DNA from: Hordeum vulgare subsp. vulgare | Lineage: Eukaryota; Streptophyta; Magnoliopsida; Poales; Poaceae | NCBI RefSeq assembly: GCF_904849725.1 | Contig: NC_058524.1 | Location: 552,919,763-552,983,762, forward strand | Direction of reading: 5' to 3' | DNA: 64,000 bases | The notes under the pieces: generated by a model | Told to the model about the DNA's origin: nothing | Databases searched by the model: none | The model's input: the letters and a program-made list of their open reading frames with translations, nothing else | Translations under genes and position numbers: made by a program | Shown here: positions 46,457-58,020 of the stretch, in pieces | Layout: each line of letters opens with the position of its first letter | Numbering within the stretch: the first letter of the stretch is position 1

Positions 46457-47560
46457 ATGACTGAAAACACCAAACTTTGTGACTTCTCGAATACTAATAA
46501 TAATGATTTTATTAGTACTCCGATTGCTCCCGCCACTAGTGCGGAATCATATGAAATCAATGCTGCTTTGCTGAATCTTCTTATGAAAGAGCAATTCTCC
46601 GACCTTCCTAGTGAAGATTCCGCATCCCATCTTAATATCTTCATTGAATTATGTGATATCCAAAAGAAGAAAGATGTGGATAATGATGTGATTAAACTGA
46701 AGCTCTTTCCGTTCTCATTGCGAGATTGAGCAAAAACTTGGTGTTCATCTTTGCCCAAAACTAGTATTGATTCTTGCAACAAGTGCAAAGATGCTTATAT
46801 ATCCAAGTATTTTCCACCGGCTAAGATTATCTCTCTCCGTAATTATATCATGAATTTTAAGCAACTAGATCACAAACATGTTGCACAATCTTGGGAGAGA
46901 ATGAAATTGATGATTAGAAATTGTCCCACTCATGGCTTGAGTCTTTGCATGATTATACAAATCTTCTATGATGGTTTTAATTTTGCTTCTAGAAATATCT
47001 TGGACTCCGCCTCCGGTGGAACTTTCATGGAAATCACATTAGGAGAAGCCACAAAACTCCTAGACAATATCATGACAAACTATTCTCAGTGGCACACTGA
47101 AAGGTCACCTACTAGTAAAAAAGTACACGCTATAGAAGAAATTAACTCGTTGAGTGCTAAGATGGATGAGTTAATGAAATTGTTTGCTAGTAAAGGTGCT
47201 CCTTTAGATCCATATGATACGCCCTTGTCTTCCTTGATTGAGAGTAGCAATGAAAGCTTGGATGTTAATTTTGTTGGTAGGAATAATTTTGGCAACAACA
47301 ATGCTTTTAGAGGAAACTATATTCCTAGGCCTTTTCCTAGTAATCCCTCTAATAACTTTGGCAATTCCTACAACAATGCTCATGGAAATTAAATAAAATT
47401 ACCCTCTGATCTAGAGAGTAATAAAGAGTTTATCAACTCGCAAAATATTTTCAATGCATCCATGGAAGAAAAACTACTCAAAATTGATGATTTGGCTAGG
47501 AGCGTTGATAGAATGTCTCTTGATATTGATGCTTTGAAAGTGAGATGTGCTCCTCCAAGA
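46457..47560 (+). pseudogene. W gag (Athila-like)
   Basis: Starts MTENTKLCDF. The gag core reads IFIELCDIQKKKDV, LKLFPFSLRD, then after TGA at 46727 continues in frame with AKTWCSSLP and KYFPPAKIISLRNYIMNF. An asparagine/glycine-rich C-terminal part follows (NNFGNNNAFRGN) and TAA at 47390. The frame shifts near 47555 into the protease-containing ORF. It is a homologue of, but clearly distinct from, the X/Z gag. Confidence 0.87.
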
Positions 47561-48411
47561 TCAATATGGATGAAACTTTCAAAGCTATGTGTGTTTCCAT
47601 GAATGAGAGTAAAGAAAGAACCGCCAAAATTCGTGCTAGACATGAATGGCTTAAAAAGGCGTGTTCTCGTTATGAGAATCACGAACATCTTACAGTGCTT
47701 GGTGTGACTCCCATTGAATCCTTGTTTTCTAGTGTCAACCCTAATGACGATGGGGCTGGATATGAATCCACTTTGGTTGAAAAATGCACCAATGATTTAG
47801 AGTCTATCTATCTTGATGCTAAAAGCATTAAAAGTGTAGTAGAGGATACCAAAACTTTGAATAGTAATGAAATTACTACTTTGGATTTCAAGGAATTCAA
47901 TTATGATAGTTGCTCTTTGATTGAATGTATTTCCTTGATGCAATCCATGCTAAACTCTCCACGCGGTTATAGCCAAAACAAGGCCTTTACCGATCATATC
48001 ATCGATGCTATGATGAAATCTCTTGAAGAGAAACTTGAATTGGAAGTTTCTATTCCTAGAAAACTTCATGATGAGTGGGAACCTACTATCAAAATCAAGA
48101 TAAAAAACTATGAATTCAATGCTTTGTTTGATTTGGGTGCTAGTGTTTCCGCGATTCCAAAGTCTTTATGTGATGTTCTAGGCTTCAATGAGATTGATGA
48201 GTGCTCTCTTAATTTGCATCTTGCGAATTCTACTGTTAAGAAACCCATGGTAAGTATCAATGATGTTCTTATTATTGCAAATAGGAACTATGTACCCCTG
48301 TATTTCATTGTGCTTGATATTGATTGCAATCCAACGTGTCCTATCATTCTTGGTAGACCTTTCCTAAGACCTATTGGTGTTGTCATCGATATGAAGGAAA
48401 GGGAATATTAG
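47545..48411 (+). pseudogene. W gag C-terminus and aspartic protease
   Basis: A 288-codon open frame. The first half is charged and probably gag-derived. The retropepsin begins near ALFDLGASVSAIPKSL with the catalytic aspartate kept, and ends with CPIILGRPFLRPIGVVIDM. This is the best-preserved frame in W. No RT follows. Confidence 0.85.
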
Positions 48412-51107
48412 ATTTAAATTTCCATTAAATAAGGGAATGGAACATTTTCCTAGAAAGAAAATAAGATTGCCTTATGAATCCATGATGAGGGCTACTTATG
48501 GTTTGAGCACCAAAGACGACGATACGTGATTCTATCGCCTTATGCCTAGCTAAGGGCGTTGAACAACGGCGCTTGTTCGGAGGCAACCCAATGAATTTAT
48601 CTTTGATTTATGTTTTGTTGTGTCCACACCATCATAATTCTGTTATGATTGTGTTTTTTGTGTTTATTTTTGGTCTTTGAGCCAAGTAAAACATTTATGA
48701 CTAGTTTTGGTGATGGTTGTTTGATCATGCTGGAAAAAGACAGAAACTTTTCGCTCACGAAATTAGTTTTCATTTTTATCCAGAAAGAGCTTTTTAGTTG
48801 ATTATTTTTGCTGCTAGTTGATATTCCAATTGCCCAAATTGTCGTAATTGTTAAGAATTTTTTAGATACCAGAAGTATACAAAGTATACATATTGCTACA
48901 GACTAGTCTGTTTTTGACAGATTCTGTTTTTGTTGTGTTGATTGCTTATTTTGATGAAACTATGGATAGTATTGGGGGGTACTAGCCATGGAAAAGTGAG
49001 AATACAGTAATCTAACACCAATATAAATAGAAATCAAGTTTTCTACAGTACCTAAAGAGGTGGTAGTTTGTTTTCTTGTGCTAATGATATCACGAGTTTC
49101 TGTTTAAGTTTTGTGTTCTCAAGTTTTCAAGTTTTGGGTGATGTTCTCATGGACAATGGGATAAAGAGTGGAAAGAGCTCAAGCTTGGGGATGCCCAAGG
49201 CATCCCAAGCCAAATTCAAGGACATAAAAAATCCTAAGCTTGGGGATGCCCCGGGAAGGCATCCCCTCTTTCGTCTTCAATCCATCGGTAACATTACTTG
49301 GAGCTATATTTTTATTCACCACATCATATGTATTTTGCTTGGAGCGTCGTGTATTATAGGAGTCTTTTATTTTTGTTGTGTCACAATCATCCTTGATGCA
49401 CACCTTTTGAGAGAGACATGCACTCATCATGGATTTGCTAGAATACTCATTGAGCTTCGCTTATATCTTTTGAGTTAGGCAATTTAGCTCACATGTGCTT
49501 CACTTATATCTTTTGAGCTAGATAATTTTGCTCTAAGTGCTTCACTTAGATATTTTAGAGCACGACAGTATCATATTTTGGAGAAATAAGAACTCTCGAT
49601 ATTCACTTATATCTTTTTGAGAGTGCTCTCTCTGAGTAACTTGGTAGTTGGCTTGTGCTATGAAAGTAGTCCTAAAGATGATAGCCATCCAAAGAGGATA
49701 CAATAAAACTTCCGTATTCTTGTGCATTGATTAGTAAAGAGAAGTTTGATTCCTCTCAATTAGTTTTGAGACATGGATTTGGTAATATTAAGAGTCATGT
49801 TACTAGGGTGTTGTGAATCTAGAAATACTTGTGTTGAAGTTAGTGATTCTCGTAACATGCACGTACGGTGAACTGCTATGTTAGGAAGTCGGAGCATAAT
49901 TGATTTATTATTGTCAACCTTTGTGTTGCGGTCGGGATCGCGTGATGGTTAACACCTACCAACCCTTCCCCTAGGAGTATGCGTTTAGCACTTTGTTTCG
50001 ATTACTAATAAAAACTTCCGCAATAAGTATGTGAGTTCTTCATGACTAATGTGAGTCCATGGTATAGATGCACTTTCAGCTTCCACCATTGCTAACCTCT
50101 CTAGTGCCGCGCAACTTTCAGCGGTACACAAAACCACCATAGACCTTCCTCAAAACAGCCACCATACCTACCTATCATGGCCTTTTCATAGCGATTCCGA
50201 GATATATTTCCATGCAACTCCCGTCGTTCCGTCTCATGACTTGTGCCGTCACTTTCATATTGCCATTGCATGATCGTACGATATCTAGCGAGTCATACGC
50301 TAAGCTAGATCGTTGCACATCTCGGTACACTACCGAAGGAATTCCCTATAGAGTCATCATCGTTCTAAGCATTGAGCTGTGAGAAAATAAAAGTGTGATC
50401 ATCATCATTATTAGTGCATTATCCCATGTGAGGAGTAATGAAAAGAGGCCAAAGTTTCCCACCAAAAAAATGAAAAAAAAGAGGCCGAAGAGCCCAAAAA
50501 AAGAGAGAGAAAAAGAGAGAAGGGACAGTGCTACTATATTTTTCCACACTTGTGCTTCATAATAGCACCATGTTCTTCATGATTGAGAGTCTCTTGTTTT
50601 GTCACCACCATATACTAGTGGGAATCTTCATTATGTAACTTGGCTTGTATATTCCAATGATGGGCTTCCTCAAAATTGCCATAGGTGTTCGTGAGCAAGA
50701 AAGTTGGATGCACACCCACTAGTTCTCATTTTGTGCTTTCACACACTTATAGCTCTAAGTGCATCCGTTGCATGGTAATCCCTACTCATTCGCATTGATA
50801 TCTATTGATGGGCAACTCCATAGCCCTTTGATACGCCGAGTCGATGTGACCATCTCCTCGTTTTTGCCTCAAAACCTCCACCACACTCTATTCCACCTAT
50901 AGTGCTATATCCATGGCTCACACTCATGTATTGCGTGAGAGTTGAAAAAGGTTTGAGAAAGTAAGAGTGCGAAAGCAATTACTTGGCCAATACTGGGGTT
51001 GTGCATGATTTAAATTCGTTGTGTGGGGATGATGGAGCATAGCCAGACTATATGATTTTGTAGGGATAACTTTCTTTGGCCTTGTTATTTCGAAAGTTCA
51101 TGATTAC
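48412..51107 (+). other. W 3' untranslated region
   Basis: About 2.7 kb homologous to the 3' region of Y, sharing GGCAACCCAATG and the stretches that follow. Two AAGCTTGGGGATG motifs (49181-49193, 49236-49248) lie next to a GGGATGCC/GGCATCCC inverted repeat. No supported gene. The end before the polypurine tract is cut by Z1. Confidence 0.7.
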
Positions 51108-52546
51108 TGATACGTGTCCATCGTATCTACTTTTCCAAACTCTTCTGCCCTTGTTTTGGACTCTAATTTGCATGATTTGAATGGAACTAACCCGGACTAA
51201 CGATGTTTTTAGCAGAATTGCCATGGTGTTGTTTTTGTGCAGAAATAAAAGTATTCTGAATGACCTGGAAGTTTACGGGGATTTTTGGTGGAATATATAA
51301 AAATACTGACGCAAGAATCAATCGGAGGGGTGGAGCTGTGAGCCCACAAGCCCACCAGGCGCGGGCCCCCCTGGCCGCGCTTGGCAGGCTTGTGGGGCCC
51401 ACAAAGCTCCACCGCCTCCAATCTCAGCTCTATTTAGTCCCTTTCGTCCGAAAAAATCAAGGAGAAGTGTTCATCGCGTTTCACGATACGGAGGCGCCGC
51501 CACCTCGTGTTCTTCCTATGGAGGGCAGATCTGGAGTCAGTTTTGGGCTCCGGAGAGGGGAGATCGTCGCCATCGTCATCACCAACCTTCTTACATCGCC
51601 AATTCCATGATGCTCTTCACCGTTCGTGAGTAATCTCATCGTAGGCTTGCTAGACGGTGATGGGTTGGATGAGATCTATCATGTAATCGAGTTAGTTTTG
51701 ACGGGGATTGATCCCTAGTATGCACTATGTTCTGAGATTGATGTTGCTACTACTTTGCCATGCTTAATGCTTGTCACTAGGGCCCGAGTGCCATGATTTC
51801 AGATTTGAACCTATTATGTTGTCGCCAATATATGTGTGTTCTTGATCCTATCTTGCAAGTTGTAGTCACCTACTATGTGTTATGACCCGGCAACCCCGGA
51901 GTGACAATAGCCGGAACCACTCCCGGAGATGATCATAGTATGAGGAGTTCATGTATTCACCAAGTGTTAATGTGTTGGTCCGGTTCTTTACTAAAAGGAG
52001 AACCTTAATATCCTGTAGTTTCCATTAGGACCCCGCTGCCATGGGAGGGATGAACAATAGATGACATGCAAGTTCTTTTCCCTAAGCATGTATGACTACA
52101 TACGGAATACATGCCTACATTACATTGACGAACTGGAGCTAGTTACATATCTCTCCGTGTTATAACTGTTGCATGATGAATAACATCTGGCATAATCATC
52201 CATCACTGATCCAATGCCTACGAGTTTTTCCTACTGGTCCTTGCTACGTTACTTTGTTGCTACTGATGTCACTGTTGCTACTGTTACTCTGTTGCTACTG
52301 CTGTTACTCTACTGCCACTTCTGTCACTTTGCTGCTACTGGTTACTGTTGCTACTGTTGCTATCATACTACTGTGCTACTGATACTTTTCTACAGATACT
52401 AAATCTTTCAAGTGTGGTTGAATTGACAACTCAACTGCTAATACTTGAGAATATTCTTTGGCTTCCCCTTGTGTCGAATCAATAAATTTGGGTTGAATAC
52501 TCTACCCTCGAAAACTGTTGCGATCCCCTATACTTGTGGGTTAGCA
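51108..52546 (+). repeat. Z1 5' LTR
   Basis: A 1,439-bp family X LTR from TGATACGTG to GTGGGTTAGCA (last bases TTATCA in X). It contains the hairpin 51344-51395 and TATTTAG starting at 51431. CTG/TAC-rich irregular repeats occupy 52255-52375. Confidence 0.92.
51344..51437 (+). promoter_or_regulatory. Hairpin-TATA module, Z1 5' LTR
   Basis: Hairpin 51344-51395 (arms CCACAAGCC and GGCTTGTGG, inner arms around GCGCGGGCC) and TATTTAG starting 36 bp from its base. Confidence 0.7.
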
Positions 52547-52557
52547 AGACCTTTTTC

Positions 52558-52574
52558 TGGCGCCGTTGCCGGGG
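52558..52574 (+). promoter_or_regulatory. Z1 primer-binding site (tRNA-Asp type)
   Basis: TGGCGCCGTTGCCGGGG, 11 bases after the LTR end, in the position usual for Athila-type elements. Confidence 0.92.
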
Positions 52575-52861
52575 AAGCATAGCTATATTCTCTGAGTCAC
52601 TTGGCATTTACGTCTGCTGGTCACAGATACGTCTCCATCGTATCTACTTTTCCAAACTCTTTTGCCCTTGTTTTGGACTCTAATTTGCATGATTTGAATG
52701 GAACTATCCTGAACTGATGCTGTTTTCAGCAGAATTGCCTTGATGTTATTTTTGTGGAGAAATCAAAGTTCTCCAAACGTCCTAATAATTTACGGGGAGT
52801 AGTTTTGGAAAATATCAAAAATATCTGCGCCAAGTTCCACCTTAGGGGGTGGGCGAGTGGG

Positions 52862-52958
52862 CCACAAGCCCTTGCTCCGCCACCACGCCCCTGGTGGCGG
52901 TGGGCAGGCTTGTGGGGCCCACACGGCTCTGTCGCCCCCAATCTCAGGTCTATAAGAT
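52862..52958 (+). promoter_or_regulatory. Hairpin-TATA module, Z 5' LTR
   Basis: Hairpin 52862-52915 with outer arms CCACAAGCC and GGCTTGTGG and inner arms CCGCCACCA and TGGTGGCGG. TATAAGA starts at 52951, 36 bp from the base. Confidence 0.75.
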
Positions 52959-53751
52959 CCCTTTCGTCCCAGAAAAAATAAAAATAGAAGTTTTTGTCGC
53001 GTTTTCGATACGGAGGCGCCGCCACCACCTATTCTTCATCTAGAGGGCAGATCTAGAGTCCGTCTTGGGCTCCGGAGAGGGGGAATCATCGCCATCGCCA
53101 TCATCAACCTTCTTACCTCTCCAATTCCATGAAGCTCTTCGTCGTTCGTGAGTAATCTATTCATAGGCTCGCTGGGCGGTGATGAGTAGGATGAGATCTA
53201 TCATGTAATCGAGTTAGTTTTGATGGGGATTGATCCCTAGTATCCACTATGTTCTAAGATTGATGTTGCTACTACTTTGCCATGCTTAATGCTTGTCACT
53301 AGGGACCGAGTGCAATGATTTTAGTTCTGAAATTATTATGTTGTCAGCAATATATGTGTGTTTTAGATCCGATCTTGCAAGTTGTAGTTACCTACTATGT
53401 GTTATGATCCGGCAACCCCGGAGTGACAATAACCGGAACCACTCCCGGTGATGACCATAGTTTGAGGAGTTCATGTGTTCACCAAGTGCTAATGCGTTGG
53501 TCCGGTTCTTTATTAAAAGGAGAACCTTAATATCCCGTAGTTTCCTTTTGGACCCTGCTGCCACGGGAGGGATGGACAATAGATGTCATGCAAGTTCTTT
53601 TCCCTAAGCACGTATGACGACACACGGAATGCATGCCTACATCACATTGACGAATGGGAGCTAGCCACATATCTCTCCGTGTTATAGCTGTTGCATGATG
53701 AATATCATCCAAACAAATCACCGACCCATTGCCTATGAGTTTGTCCTACTG

Positions 53752-53880
53752 TTGTTACTTGTCTTGCTCTGCTGCTGCTACTACTGTTGCTACTGTTGTT
53801 ACTTTTCTTGCTCTGCTGCTGCTACTACTGTTGCTACTGCTGTTACTTGTCTTGCTCTGCTGCTACTATTGCTATTACTG
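53752..53880 (+). repeat. 44-bp minisatellite in Z 5' LTR
   Basis: About three copies of a 44-bp unit starting TTGTTACTTGTCTTGCTCTG (starts at 53752, 53796, 53840), within a wider CTG/TAC-rich tract to about 53980. Translations of this tract give cysteine/tyrosine/leucine-rich peptides that are not genes. Confidence 0.88.
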
Positions 53881-54269
53881 TCGCTTGCTGCTGTTGCTAC
53901 TTGCTACTGCTGTCACTACTGATGTTCCTTGTCGCTACTATTGCTCGTTACACTACCGTTACTCGCTAGTTTGCTGTTACTACTGTGCTTGCATATACTA
54001 ATCTTTCAGGTGTGGTTTAATCTGACAAATTCAGCTGCTAATACTTGAGAGTATACTCTCACCTCCCGTCGTGCAAACCACCAAATTGGGTCGAATACTT
54101 TACCCTCAAAAACTGCTGCGAACCCATGCGCTGGTGGGCCATCAACAACATTCTTCTAGTTCCGTTGCTGAGGAGTGCTAGCAGCATTCTCCTGGTGCCG
54201 TTGCAAGGGAAGGTTTGTTGTCGTCAGCATTCGTCTAGCTATCACCAGAGATTGCAATCAGCATTTTTC

Positions 54270-54286
54270 TGGCGCCGTTGCCGGGG
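54270..54286 (+). promoter_or_regulatory. Z primer-binding site
   Basis: TGGCGCCGTTGCCGGGG, a perfect match to the Z1 site, 9 bases after the extended LTR end. It lies 126 bases beyond the ancestral LTR end. Confidence 0.92.
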
Positions 54287-54337
54287 AGGTATTGCTATAT
54301 TCTCTGAGTTACTTGGGATTTATATCTGCTGATCACT

Positions 54338-56070
54338 ATGAAGAATCTGAAGGATCCGAATACCAAAGTCTTTCCCTCAACTACGAGGGGAGGTAAGGAA
54401 TTGCAATCTAGCTCTTCACTTGATTCACCTTCAGTTATGAGTAAGTTTGCGACATCACCTCCTGCTAGAAATCTTGATATGTCCCATGTGCTTGATGATG
54501 TTTGTGATACTACTGCTAGAGATGCTATGCTTGATACTATGCCTGATGATACTATGCTTGATACTATGCCTGATACTGCTAGAGATGCTATGTGTGATAC
54601 TATGCGTGATACTGCTAGAGATGCTATGCTTGATACTGCTTTGCCTGATGATGCTAGAGATGCTATTTTGCCTGATGATGCTATGCTTGATACTGCTAGA
54701 GATACTCCTTTTCCTGATGTTCCATTAGGAGTGTACCTTGATGCTCATATTGCTAGAGTTACTGCCAATGCTCGTGATGCTTCTGAAACTGCCGATACTA
54801 TTGAGATAGAACCTCCTTTTGCTCCTGCTAGATCTAGCTCTCCTAGATATGAATTGCCTGATATACCTGAGGGTTACGTTATGGAGGGAGAGATAGCTGA
54901 TGATTTTCTTGCGTGTAAGGATGCCTATGACGCTGAGAAATTACTTCTCAAGTGGAAGGAAAAATCTCGGGAAGCTAGGATGAAAAATGACCCGAAGTTT
55001 GCCACTTCGCCTATCTTTGTCACCGATAAGGATTATGAATTCTCTGTCGACCCTGAGATAATCTCTCTAGTCGAATATGATCCTTTTCATGGTTATGAGT
55101 CTGAGACGGTCATAGCCCATCTTGCCAAACTATTCGAAATACCCAACCTTTTCACTAATGAGGAGAAGATCCGCCACTACTATATCCTTAAGTTGTTTCC
55201 TTTCTCTCTAAAGGATGACGCTAAAGTCTGGTTCACCTCTCTTGCTCTTGGATGTGTGCGTAGTCCCCAGGAGATGGTCTATTAGTTCTGTGAGAAATAT
55301 TTCCCCGCCCATAAGAAGCAAGCTGCCTTGCAGGAAATATACAACTTTGCTCAACTCCAAGAAGAGAGTCTTCCACAAGCTTGGGGGAGGCTCGTCCAGC
55401 TACAGAATGCTTTGTCTGATCACCCTCTTAAGAAGAACGAGATACTTGATATCCTCTATAACGGACTTACCAATGCCTCTAGAGACCACCTAGATAGTTG
55501 TGCCGGTTGTGTTTTTAGGGAACAAACTGTAGAACAAGCTGAGACCCTACTGAATAACCTCTTGATCAACGATAATGCTTGGAATATTCCCGAACCACCT
55601 CCTAAGCCAACTCCGAAGAAAAGAGGTATTCTATTCTAGTCCCGAAGATATGCAATAAGCCAAGAAATCTATGCAAGAGAAATGCATTAGATCTGAAGAT
55701 GTCAAAAATCTACCACCTATCGAAGAGATCCATGGTCTTGATAACCCGATACAGGTAGTGGAAGTGAATTCTCTGCGTAGGTTTGATGAGAGTGATATTC
55801 CTTTGGATAAACCTGCTAGCCTTTGCTTTGATGAATTTGACAACTTTGTTGCCAAACAATAGAGTTTCAATGATTATGTTAGCAGACATTTGGAACAAAG
55901 TACTCGTATGCTTAGCCATCTAAGTGCTTGTGTATACAGAAATGTCAATGCTCTCAAGCTTATGAGTAAACATGCCTCTATGATTACTACTCGGGTAGAA
56001 CAAGTACTTAAAGCTCAGAATGACTTCCTCAATGAATTAAATGACAAGTCATTACTAGAGGAGGCAAAAT
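54338..56070 (+). pseudogene. Z gag
   Basis: Starts MKNLKDPNTKVFPSTTRGG. Residues about 50-135 are an expanded acidic repeat of D, A, M, T and R. The gag core follows (HYYILKLFPFSLKDDAKVW, FPAHKKQAALQEIYNF). TAG at 55283 interrupts it, a 2-base deletion near 55635 and another change near 56050 shift frame, and TAG at 55861 lies in the C-terminal part. No zinc knuckle is visible. Confidence 0.87.
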
Positions 56071-57216
56071 GACTCAGGAACCTTTGTATCATGAAGGTCA
56101 TCCTAAGAGAATTGATCAAGATTCTCAAGGAATCAATGCTGATACACCTAGTCATCCTAAGGAGAAGAAGAAGGATGATAGAAACCTGCATGCCAGTTCA
56201 CCAAATACTGTTACACCTGAAGAACCTAATGATGTTTCTGCATCTAATGCAGAAACACAATCTGGTGATGAACATGAACCTGGTGACAATATGGACAGTG
56301 ATGTTCATAATAATGCTCAACCTAGCAATGATGAGGATGTGGAGATTGAACCTACGGTTAATCCTGATAATCCACAACCTAAGAAATACGACAAGAATGA
56401 CTTCACTTCTAGGAAGCATGGTAAAGAAAGGGAGCCATGGGTTCAGAGACCTATGCCCTTCCCTCCTAAGCCATCCAAGAAAAAGTATGATGAGGATTTT
56501 GAGCGCTTCGTTGAGATGATAAGACCTGTGTTTCTGCAGATGCGGTTAACTGATATGCTCAAGATGTCTCCGTATGCCAAGTACATGAAAGATATCGTGA
56601 CTAATAAACGGAAGATACCAGATCTTGAGATCTCCACCATGGTTGCCAATTACACTTTCAAAGGTGGAACTCCTAAGAAACTTGGTGATCCTGGAGTGCC
56701 CACTATACCTTGCTCTATTAAAGGAAACTACGTAAGAACTGCCTTATGTGACCTTGGAGCCGGTGTTAGTGTTATGCCACTCTCTCTTTATCGTAGACTT
56801 GAGTTGGATAAGTTGACACCCACTGAAATTTCTCTGCAAATGGCCGACAAATCAACTGCTTTCCCTATCGGCATTTGCGAGGATGTGCCTGTTGTGGTTG
56901 CTAACACCACTATCTTAACAGACTTTGTTATCTTGGATATTCCCGAGGACGATGCCATGGCTATCATCCTCGGAAGACCCTTTTTAAACACTACAGGGGC
57001 TGTTATAGATTGCAACAAAGGCAATGTCACTTTCCATGTCAACGGTAATGAGCACACAGTGCATTTTTCAAAGAAATGATATCCAGTACATTGCATCAAT
57101 GCTATCGAAAAGACTTCATCGATTCTCATTGGGAGTTTTGAATGCCCTATTCCTCGTGTCAAGATGAAGTATGATTTGCTTGTTGGGGAGATATGTATCC
57201 CCATTGAGGTGACTTA
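56069..57216 (+). pseudogene. Z gag C-terminus and aspartic protease
   Basis: A 336-codon open frame (56069-57079) begins MTQEPLYHEGHPKR and passes through a charged gag tail into the protease: ALCDLGAGVSVMPLSLYRR with catalytic aspartate kept, and AIILGRPFLNTTGAV. TGA at 57077 (CAA in X) cuts off the last 45 codons, which remain readable to IPIEVT and TAG at 57214. Confidence 0.9.
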
Positions 57217-57429
57217 GTGGCTATTCGAAAATTCTTCGTTCTCTCTTGTGATTCAAGAAGGTTTTGTCATAAGGACTTGATCAATCCCATTGACGGATTT
57301 CTTTCGATGACCATGAAACGGATGAATCAAAGAGTCACATACCTGTGTTTTGAGTTTTCCTTTTCTCGTGCTTAGAAGAAAAATGATAGAATTAGTTTAG
57401 TTTTTCCTTTTTTCTGTTTTAGCGTCCTG

Positions 57430-57700
57430 GAGAAAAATACCTCGAAAATAAAATTTCTCCGATGGTCCTGAAAATTTAGTATGATTTTTTCTGGAATTTT
57501 TGAAAATTTCTCGGCCTGAGAGCTGGCCTGGGGGCCAGACCAGTGGGCCACAAGCCATGCCACCGCCACCTACCCCCCTGGTGGCGGGGTGCAAGCTTGT
57601 GGGGCCCACAGGCACCCCCTCCACTCATTCCAGCTCTCAGCCTCTTCTTCCACCTCCAGAAAAAATTGTTTCGCAGCTCAAACCCGTGTTCTTGCTCATT
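57430..57700 (+). promoter_or_regulatory. Internal LTR-like promoter segment upstream of ORF2
   Basis: This stretch aligns with the U3/R part of the family X LTR: GTCCTGAAAATTTA is shared with 61178-61191, and the 55-nt hairpin 57548-57602 has the same outer arms (CCACAAGCC, AAGCTTGTGG) and inner arms (CCGCCACC, GGTGGCGG). The TATA position about 35 bp downstream (57637) reads TCAGCCTC and is weak. It lies 420 bp before ORF2 and suggests a separate transcript. Confidence 0.6.
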
Positions 57701-57769
57701 TGGCTGTGATTTTCGATCTCCTTGCTCAAGGCATCATTCTCTGAACTGGTTTGGGGAAATTGCTCCTTG

Positions 57770-58002
57770 GTAAGTGACTCCTCCATTGGTCCAATTAGGT
57801 TTTTCTCTAGTGCTTTATCCTTCGCGTATTCTTGCTACCTTGGTGACCCTGTTCTTGAGCTAGAAATGTTGATTTTAGCTGGTCCCAAGTAGTTTTAGCG
57901 CGTGATACGGTCTCTAGGCACTAGTAGGACTAGTTGCTACAAGTTGGATTAATCTTTATTCACTTTCCTTTCGAAGTCTCTAAAAATTGCAGAATTTTTC
58001 AG
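57770..58002 (+). other. Candidate 5'-UTR intron of ORF2
   Basis: A strong donor GTAAGT at 57770-57775 and acceptors TTGCAG (ending 57992) or TTTTTCAG (ending 58002) bracket a T-rich 220-230 bp tract just upstream of the ORF2 ATG at 58021. This is inferred from splice signals only. Confidence 0.4.
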
Positions 58003-58020
58003 AGCTAGAAAAGGGAAAAC

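Larger units (their letters stand above)
43316..51107 (+). mobile_element. Gypsy element W (family Y LTR), gag-protease only, 3' end off window
   Basis: The first 6 bases TGATAC (43316-43321) are separated by an X-type solo LTR from the rest of its 5' LTR (44721-46200). Gag and protease frames follow, then a 3' region shared with Y. At 51108 Z1 is inserted (left flank ATTAC). No RT or integrase is seen in the part present. Its LTR is Y-type but its coding region differs entirely from that of Y. Confidence 0.82.
52625..54260 (+). repeat. Z 5' LTR with extended U5
   Basis: A 1,636-bp LTR. It is homologous to other family X LTRs up to 54144 (GGGCCATCA, the usual 3' end), then carries 116 more bases with two diverged primer-site copies (54157-54173, 54193-54209) and ends GCAATCA at 54260. 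The extended boundary is fixed by the TSD after the matching 3' LTR. Confidence 0.9.

Noticed and set aside
53695..54001. Cysteine/tyrosine/leucine-rich ORFs resembling small membrane proteins (also 62085-62445)
   Set aside because: They are translations of the CTG/TAC minisatellite in the LTR in several frames; none is preserved as a frame between LTR copies.
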